In this document: piece after piece, positions 6,209 to 10,762 of the stretch | Position numbering within the stretch: position 1 is the stretch's first letter | How the letters are laid out: every line of letters begins with the position of its first letter | From: a bacterium | GTDB taxonomy: Bacteria > UBA9089 > JASEGY01 | Length of the DNA: 10,762 nucleotides | Direction of reading: 5' to 3' | Assembly: GCA_030019105.1 (NCBI GenBank) | Contig: JASEGY010000086.1 | Coordinates: 1 to 10,762, forward strand | Notes under the pieces: model-generated | What the model was told of the DNA's origin: nothing | The model's database searches: none | Seen by the model: only the letters and a program-made list of their open reading frames with translations | Translations under genes and position numbers: made by a program

Positions 6209-7513
6209 TTAAAGATAATAGACCGGGGCAAATAAGATTTCTGTCTTACCCTGTTGCTTTCTACCCCAATAATCTCTTGTAAGTATAATCCCCCGAAGCG
6301 GCTCAAAAGAATTGATGAAACTCATAAAGCTTCGAGAGACCTTCTCCTCCGTCATTTTTGAGAACTTAACCTCGATGGGAACAATATCCCCTTTTATCTG
6401 GAAGATAAAGTCCACCTCTGCGCCGGCCTTTGTCCGATAGAAGTTTATCTTACCTGCTCCTTTAGAAAGTTCATTAAGTCTGATAAAAACAGCATTCTCT
6501 ACTATTGCGCCGGTATCTGAGCGTTTATCAAAGGTATTCATATTCTCCATAAGATTGTTTCTAAAACCCATATCAATAAAGAATATCTTTGGATTTTTGG
6601 TTAATTCCTTCTGTCGATTTCTAAAAAATGGTTTTACTTCCTGGCAGATCATAGTCTCTTTCAGGATATTAAGATGCCTCTTGAGTTGTCGATAATCAAG
6701 GTTTGAAGCCTGTCCAAGGTTTTGATAAGTCAGAAGATTTCCTGCCTGAGTGGCTAAGTATTGAGAAAGAGAAAAGAGATTAGTATCAGTGGCCAACTCT
6801 AAGAGACCCTTTATGTCCTTTAATATATAGTTGTTATAAATATCGGCCAGAATCTTTTGCCGTTCTTTATCTGTTTGAGATAAGACTACCGCCGGATATC
6901 CTCCCCAAAGGCAAAACTCTTCATAGCGATTTATCATCTCCTGAGCAAATATATCTTTCCCCCTTTTTTCACAAGTTCGTTTATCCTCAAGTAACCAGGC
7001 GCTAATTTCCCTGTTACCCTCTCGATATATTCTTTCAAGTCTTGTCTCCTTTCCTCGTAAAACCTCCCCGAAATTAAAGGGATAAAGATGAAAGGTCAGA
7101 ATGCGGCCAACCAGAAACTTACCCACCTGAGCCTTTATGTCTAAAGAAGATGAGCCGGTGATAATGATCTTTATTCCCTTTATTGTGTCATAGATCAGCT
7201 TTAGTTTCTGGCCGCCATTATCTGCATACTGAAACTCGTCTATCATAAGGTAGGCAACTTTGTCTGAAAGAGGCGGAAAGTATGATTTGACAAAAGCAAC
7301 CGGATCAGCCTCAAACTGGGCAAGCAGCCTTCTATCCTCAAAGGTTGCTGTCTGTATTAGATCCTTATCAACCCTTAACCCTTTGCATAAATAGTCTCTT
7401 AACATCTCTAACACGGTAGTCTTCCCAGCCTGTCTCGGCCCAATTATGGCTATAAATTCTCGTCTTTTCAGGAAGATATTTATCTCTTCGAGCAGGTCTC
7501 TTGGCACAAGCAT
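6209..7513 (-). CDS. AAA ATPase with DUF4143 domain
   Basis: This 434-residue protein of the AAA_14/DUF4143 type, a large family mostly of unknown role, is common in accessory regions. The N-terminal ATPase has Walker A GPRQAGKTT (25-33), Walker B YLMIDEFQ (D92, E93) and a sensor-like ITGSSS (119-123). The C-terminal DUF4143 region (about 200-415) ends with EVDF...IEVK (E366, D368, E381, K383), which matches the PD-(D/E)XK-like core of the domain; whether it cuts DNA is unknown. The ATG at 7513 follows GAGGGG at good spacing, and a sigma70-type promoter lies upstream. The gene is visibly more A+T-rich than the activase and glycyl radical enzyme genes and lies between them, so it looks like an independent acquisition. 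A similar ATPase could act in defence or toxin-antitoxin-like roles, but nothing here shows that. Confidence 0.88.
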   Translation of the reverse strand: MLVPRDLLEEINIFLKRREFIAIIGPRQAGKTTVLEMLRDYLCKGLRVDKDLIQTATFEDRRLLAQFEADPVAFVKSYFPPLSDKVAYLMIDEFQYADNGGQKLKLIYDTIKGIKIIITGSSSLDIKAQVGKFLVGRILTFHLYPFNFGEVLRGKETRLERIYREGNREISAWLLEDKRTCEKRGKDIFAQEMINRYEEFCLWGGYPAVVLSQTDKERQKILADIYNNYILKDIKGLLELATDTNLFSLSQYLATQAGNLLTYQNLGQASNLDYRQLKRHLNILKETMICQEVKPFFRNRQKELTKNPKIFFIDMGFRNNLMENMNTFDKRSDTGAIVENAVFIRLNELSKGAGKINFYRTKAGAEVDFIFQIKGDIVPIEVKFSKMTEEKVSRSFMSFINSFEPLRGIILTRDYWGRKQQGKTEILFAPVYYL

Positions 7514-7551
7514 AATATTCCCCTCACTATTTATGCACTAATAACAATTAT

Positions 7552-7580
7552 AGTATAGCTATTTTTGCACAGCAGGTCAA
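7552..7580 (-). promoter_or_regulatory. Sigma70-type promoter for the ATPase gene
   Basis: On the minus strand, TTGACC (7580-7575) is separated by exactly 17 bases from TATACT (7557-7552), five of six matches to each consensus hexamer. The -10 box lies 38 bases upstream of the ATPase start codon. The -35 box sits inside a bulged inverted repeat (7567-7578 against 7591-7599). Confidence 0.6.
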
Positions 7581-7599
7581 GATAAATTTCGACCTGTGC
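7567..7599. promoter_or_regulatory. Inverted repeat over the -35 box (possible operator)
   Basis: GCACAG-CAG-GTC (7567-7578) is complementary to GACCTGTGC (7591-7599) apart from a 3-base bulge, giving nine pairs around a 12-base A+T-rich centre. It covers the -35 box of the ATPase promoter, a position suited to a repressor site. It could equally be a chance hairpin. Confidence 0.3.
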
Positions 7600-7612
7600 C
7601 AATCAAAATTCA

Positions 7613-7636
7613 CCACGGAGACACGGAGGCATGGAG
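7613..7636. repeat. CACGGAG-type octamer repeat
   Basis: Three degenerate 8-bp units are CCACGGAG, ACACGGAG and GCATGGAG. I recall similar CACGGAGACACGGAG strings as a common intergenic repeat in environmental bacterial genomes. No function is known to me. Confidence 0.6.
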
Positions 7637-7708
7637 ATATAATCTTGGAGCATCTGTAAGCCTTGCTCATCCCCGAGAGGGAATGTCTCTGGCATTATTA
7701 GACTTAAG

Positions 7709-7758
7709 GTAGCACAGGCGTCCCGCCTGTGTCTGCTACATTCATAGCCGAGACGGCT
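7709..7758. repeat. Two hairpins after the carrier-like gene
   Basis: The first stem is GTAGCACAGGCG (7709-7720), loop TCC, then CGCCTGTG with a 3-base bulge before GCTAC (to 7739). The second is AGCCG-AGA-CGGCT (7746-7758), 8 bases after the stop of the minus-strand gene that ends at 7767. They could stabilise or end the glycyl radical enzyme transcript, but no T-run follows either stem on the minus strand. The rest of the 253-bp gap (7514-7766) holds only the ATPase promoter and the octamer repeat. Confidence 0.6.
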
Positions 7759-7766
7759 GTGTTACT

Positions 7767-8240
7767 TTATAAGAGCTTGAGCTGGAGGTGGTTAGCCAGG
7801 AATCCGAATCGGAAGATGTAGTTGAAGTTCCCTTCAAGGGCCACCTCGTTTTCTAAGATCGGCCTTAAGATGTCCCTGCGGCCATCACCACCACCCTTAG
7901 GAAGAAGAAAATTCATCAGGGCATCGGCATTCTTGAAGACAACGGTTGCATTTGGTGTGGCCTTCAACTTCTCGGTTGGCTTGAGCTCTTTTGCCTTAAG
8001 CCGGTTATCTTTGAATTCCGCCAGGACCCTTACCTCGTTGTCCTTGCTCCTGAACTGGATCAGGCCGTTGAAGCCCTCTATGTTCTTTCGCAGATTGCGG
8101 TCAAGGCAGAAGGAGAGGCTCATCAGCTTGAGCAAAATTTCCAGGAACTCCTCAGCCACTTCATCTCTCAGGCATTTCAGGAAGGCCCTTCTTGCGAGAT
8201 AACGCCAGATTCTTCGGACAGGATATAACAGCCAATCCAT
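7767..8240 (-). CDS. Small SCP2-like protein coupled to the glycyl radical enzyme
   Basis: This 157-residue protein has no confident family assignment. The C-terminal half (about 55-157) has the look of an SCP2-type sterol/lipid-binding domain: a beta-rich start (FNGLIQFRS, VRVLAEF), then ATVVFKNADALMNFLL, a helix, and NEVALEGNFNYIFRFGFLA, the usual 'expressed mass, then G-N' end of that fold. The N-terminus (1-25) is basic and aromatic (LLYPVRRIWRYLARRAF) and could touch the membrane surface. The ATG at 8240 follows the upstream stop codon by one base. A near-ideal ribosome binding site (AAAGGAGGTGA) lies inside the end of the upstream gene, so translation is coupled. The pairing suggests it serves the enzyme, for example by holding a hydrophobic substrate or product. 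That role is inference. Confidence 0.75.
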   Translation of the reverse strand: MDWLLYPVRRIWRYLARRAFLKCLRDEVAEEFLEILLKLMSLSFCLDRNLRKNIEGFNGLIQFRSKDNEVRVLAEFKDNRLKAKELKPTEKLKATPNATVVFKNADALMNFLLPKGGGDGRRDILRPILENEVALEGNFNYIFRFGFLANHLQLKLL

Positions 8241-8241
8241 T

Positions 8242-10665
8242 CTATCTCACCTCCTTTCCTGTCTGCAGGTCATACTCGGCCCTGGTAATGATCTCTTTCT
8301 GCATGTGTGGGTTTAGATCGGCAAAGTAGGCCGTATAGCCGGAGACCCTGACTAAGAGATTCGGATGCTTCTCGGGATGATCTCTGGCCTCTTCAAGGGT
8401 GGCCCGATCGATAAGGTTGAACTGGACCTGGAGTCCACCCATCTTCATATAGGCTTCAATGCCGGCGGCAAACTTAGCCATCATCCGGCTGGGATCCCTG
8501 GCCGGCGTATATTTGAGGTTCAGGGCGTGGCTGTTGGCCATCTTTGTTGAATCAAGCCCGGCCACAAACCTTAAGGCCTCAGTCAGCTCCGGGGCCTGTC
8601 CTGAAACGGGGGTGATGCCGCTGGGCAGGACATCTCTATTTTTGCGGCCGGAAGGCATGGCGCCGGTAAGCAGTCCCCATCCGGCATGGGTGGTCATTGT
8701 CCAGTAGCCGACCACGTATCTGCCTCCTTTAAAGTTCTCTCTTTTCTGGTATTCGGCATGGAGGAAGTCCATGAGATAACCGGTCATGTCTTTGGCGTCT
8801 TTGCTGGCTGTGCCAAATTTGTTTCCGGAATGGATTATTTTAAGCCGCAGCTTCTCATGCCCTGCCCAGTCCTTCTCTATGGCTGCAATCAACTCACTGA
8901 ATGTAATCTCCTTTTTGTCAAAGACAAACTCCTCGATGGCACAGAGGGAGTCTACCACCTCAGCAAGTCCGATGACAAACACCCCCGAGGTGTTGTAAAC
9001 TGCCCCGCCTTCCAGGACGTCCTTTCCTTTTTCTAAGGTGTTTTGGGTTAGGCTTGAGAGGAGAGGCAGGGGATGAACCTTCAGGTGGGTCTTGCCCAGC
9101 ATATTGTTTAACTCCACCCCCTGGTCGATCAGGAAGATGAGTTGTTCCTTGAAAGCGGAAAGAAATTCATCAAGACTTGATATCCGGGAAGGAGGGGGTG
9201 TTTTTGGCCCAAACTGCTCTTCCCCGGTCAGCCTGTGTCTTCCCTGAAAGAGAGACATTTCTAAAACTGAGGCAAGGTTGAGCGCAATAGCGCCGGGATA
9301 GCCAAAGGTTTTACTTCCCCTCTGGGGCTCGACACAGCCGATAATGGAGTAGTCGCGGGCGTCTTCAAGGGAGTAGTCTTGAACCAAAAGGGTTTTGATA
9401 ACTTCAATATCATTGTGGAAGCAGGGGGTGGCCTTAGTGTTTATGTTTACCTCGCAGAGGCGGTTCAGGTATTCTTTCGGGTTAACCCCCGGGTAATACC
9501 TGGCATTGACATTGGGGTCTCTTACCTGGAGCAGTTCTGTTGCTCGGAGTATGATATATGTCAGGTCATTCACGGCGTCCTTGCCGGCCGGGTCTATCCC
9601 GCCTAAGGTGACGGCTTGGTTTGAACCACTGCCGCCAAAGAGCTCCTCGGCGGTCTCAGGACTCATCGGCACGTGGTCGGCCAGTTTCAGGAAAAGGCAG
9701 CCTATCAGTTCGACCGCCCTGGCTGGAGTAAGCGTGCCTTCTTCGATCCCCTGGCGATACAAGGGATAAAGGACCTGATCAAGTCGCCCCAGACTTAAAG
9801 AAATGTTGTTGTTCTCCTGGTGAAGGGCCACGTGACAGGTCCAGATTGCCTGTAAACCTTTACTGAAGGTATTTGACCTTTCTTTCGGCACTCGCTGACA
9901 GATACTACTCATCTCGGCAAGCTCTTTCTTGCGGACCGGATCAGTCTCTTTTTCCGCCAGCGAGGTGGCCTCCTGGCTCAGCTTATGGGCATAGGTAATT
10001 ACCCCTTCTAAGCCCATCTTGGCGGCCTTATAAAAATCCCTCTTTCCGGGATCGGTTTCAGAGGCTTCCTTCTCCTGTGCCCTCTTGATTATGGAAGTCA
10101 TTCCTTCTTTAACCACTGCCTCATAGTCAGCGACGGTGTGGGAGATGCAATGGGCCTTGGTAGCCAGGAAGAAAACCAGTCGCTCCATGATCCTCTGGCA
10201 GAAGGGGTTGTCGTAGTCTTTTCGGCAGACCTCCATGACCGTCCGGTCCATCCAGTAGGGAAATATCTCCAGGTTCAAGGCATCGATTGCCTCCTGACTG
10301 ATGGTGTAAGGGTTTTTCTTGCGGGAGGAGAGTGTCTCCAGTTCAGGCCACAATGACTGGGCAAAAAACTGGGGATAGATGGGGACTCCTTTAATCTTAG
10401 TCGTGGTGGTCCCGGCCAGGAGGTCATCCTCATGGATTATTGGACTCTTGTTTTCAAGGACATATTTAAGCCTCTTGCCGGCCCGAAGCTCTGATGAGTC
10501 GGATGGATTATCCATCTGTTGCATATACCTGGTCATCAGCCGGGGGAGTTCAACACATACCTCCGGTTGGGTATTGAAGTGAATCTCCCGCAGCCGCTTC
10601 AGCCGGGGCAAGCCCTCCAGGGTAATATCTTTCAAGCTTACATCATCAACGGTAACCTTACTCAT
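8242..10665 (-). CDS. Glycyl radical enzyme, PFL2/PflD type, substrate unassigned
   Basis: This 807-residue oxygen-sensitive cytoplasmic enzyme has an N-terminal PFL-like barrel, with the thiyl-radical cysteine in IIGCVEPQ (C444, followed by E446), and the C-terminal glycyl radical motif RVSGYTAYF (G776). The Cys-x-Glu pair is the pattern of dehydratase and C-N or C-S lyase members (glycerol dehydratase, choline and isethionate lyases), where Glu is the general base. True pyruvate formate-lyase has two adjacent cysteines instead. Other landmarks are SHTVADYEAV (175-184), HQENNNISLSLGR (282-294), ATPCFHND (412-419) and SGITPVSG (682-689). The style recalls the Archaeoglobus PFL2/PflD group of unknown or disputed function. 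The ATG at 10665 follows GGAGG at normal spacing. It begins the operon with the small SCP2-like gene; the activase lies farther downstream beyond the ATPase gene. Automated tools would probably name it formate acetyltransferase, which I do not support. Confidence 0.93.
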   Translation of the reverse strand: MSKVTVDDVSLKDITLEGLPRLKRLREIHFNTQPEVCVELPRLMTRYMQQMDNPSDSSELRAGKRLKYVLENKSPIIHEDDLLAGTTTTKIKGVPIYPQFFAQSLWPELETLSSRKKNPYTISQEAIDALNLEIFPYWMDRTVMEVCRKDYDNPFCQRIMERLVFFLATKAHCISHTVADYEAVVKEGMTSIIKRAQEKEASETDPGKRDFYKAAKMGLEGVITYAHKLSQEATSLAEKETDPVRKKELAEMSSICQRVPKERSNTFSKGLQAIWTCHVALHQENNNISLSLGRLDQVLYPLYRQGIEEGTLTPARAVELIGCLFLKLADHVPMSPETAEELFGGSGSNQAVTLGGIDPAGKDAVNDLTYIILRATELLQVRDPNVNARYYPGVNPKEYLNRLCEVNINTKATPCFHNDIEVIKTLLVQDYSLEDARDYSIIGCVEPQRGSKTFGYPGAIALNLASVLEMSLFQGRHRLTGEEQFGPKTPPPSRISSLDEFLSAFKEQLIFLIDQGVELNNMLGKTHLKVHPLPLLSSLTQNTLEKGKDVLEGGAVYNTSGVFVIGLAEVVDSLCAIEEFVFDKKEITFSELIAAIEKDWAGHEKLRLKIIHSGNKFGTASKDAKDMTGYLMDFLHAEYQKRENFKGGRYVVGYWTMTTHAGWGLLTGAMPSGRKNRDVLPSGITPVSGQAPELTEALRFVAGLDSTKMANSHALNLKYTPARDPSRMMAKFAAGIEAYMKMGGLQVQFNLIDRATLEEARDHPEKHPNLLVRVSGYTAYFADLNPHMQKEIITRAEYDLQTGKEVR

Positions 10666-10714
10666 TTTTTTCTCCTCCCTTCTGACAGGGCAAATTGTGA
10701 TTGTTACTCTTAGC

Positions 10715-10760
10715 GCGGCGAAGCCGCAACCAACCTTAAGTGCCTTAAGTGCCTAAAGTT
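10715..10760. repeat. GCGGC hairpin and 9-bp tandem repeat upstream of the glycyl radical enzyme
   Basis: A GCGGC-GAA-GCCGC hairpin (10715-10727) is followed by a 9-bp tandem: CCTTAAGTG (10734), CCTTAAGTG (10743) and the degenerate CCTAAAGTT (10752). This lies 50-95 bases upstream of the glycyl radical enzyme start. I see no convincing promoter in the remaining leader, which may lie beyond the window. Confidence 0.6.
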
Positions 10761-10762
10761 TT

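Noticed and set aside
7822..8202. 126-codon plus-strand frame opposite the SCP2-like gene
   Set aside because: The minus-strand gene has a near-ideal ribosome binding site, coupling to the upstream stop and a domain-like pattern; the plus frame is low-complexity and has none of these.
8242..10665. Pyruvate formate-lyase or alkylsuccinate synthase
   Set aside because: Pyruvate formate-lyase needs two adjacent active-site cysteines, but here the site is C-V-E-P. Alkane activation has been proposed for a PflD-like archaeal enzyme and would fit a lipid carrier, but the Cys-x-Glu pattern fits lyases and dehydratases better, so I leave the substrate open.

Overview
The window looks like an accessory stretch of a chromosome from a mesophilic anaerobic bacterium of moderate G+C. 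A glycyl radical enzyme with its radical-SAM activase implies anaerobic metabolism. The dense scatter of short intergenic repeats (AACTCGA heptamers, CACGGAG-type octamers, 33-bp palindromes) is a style I associate with Desulfobacterota, Planctomycetes and related uncultured lineages. That taxonomic guess is inference only. No rRNA, tRNA or CRISPR array was seen.

Left part (1-1680), plus strand. The only complete plus-strand gene is a CDF-family metal efflux transporter. Just upstream is the remnant of a small ORF with an excellent ribosome binding site, split by a 179-bp fold-back element. The element has inverted ends and a perfect 8-bp target duplication (CAATTACG). Removing the element and one duplication copy on paper gives an uninterrupted 41-codon ORF whose stop overlaps the transporter start (TAATG), so the two were probably once translationally coupled. 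A second element of the same family, with its own duplication (GATTTTGG), lies just after the transporter. The two copies share their ends but have unrelated middles.

Middle part (1647-5242), minus strand. An alpha-amylase family (GH13) enzyme is followed by a calcineurin-like metallophosphoesterase. Three palindromes of identical design (16-bp arms around one central base) sit before, between and after these two genes, at 5181-5213, 3125-3157 and 1647-1679.

Right part (5243-10762), minus strand. A PFL2/PflD-type glycyl radical enzyme of unassigned substrate is tightly coupled (1-base gap) to a small protein resembling an SCP2-type lipid carrier. The activase is separated from this pair by an A+T-rich AAA ATPase/DUF4143 gene with its own promoter, which looks like an insertion into an older enzyme-carrier-activase operon. 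The activase carries an in-frame 54-bp insert of three 18-bp palindromic repeats, encoding RAGLAG three times, exactly between its two ferredoxin-type cluster motifs.

The strongest leads are the fold-back element family with 8-bp target duplications, the protein-embedded palindromic repeat in the activase, and the glycyl radical enzyme paired with a putative lipid carrier.
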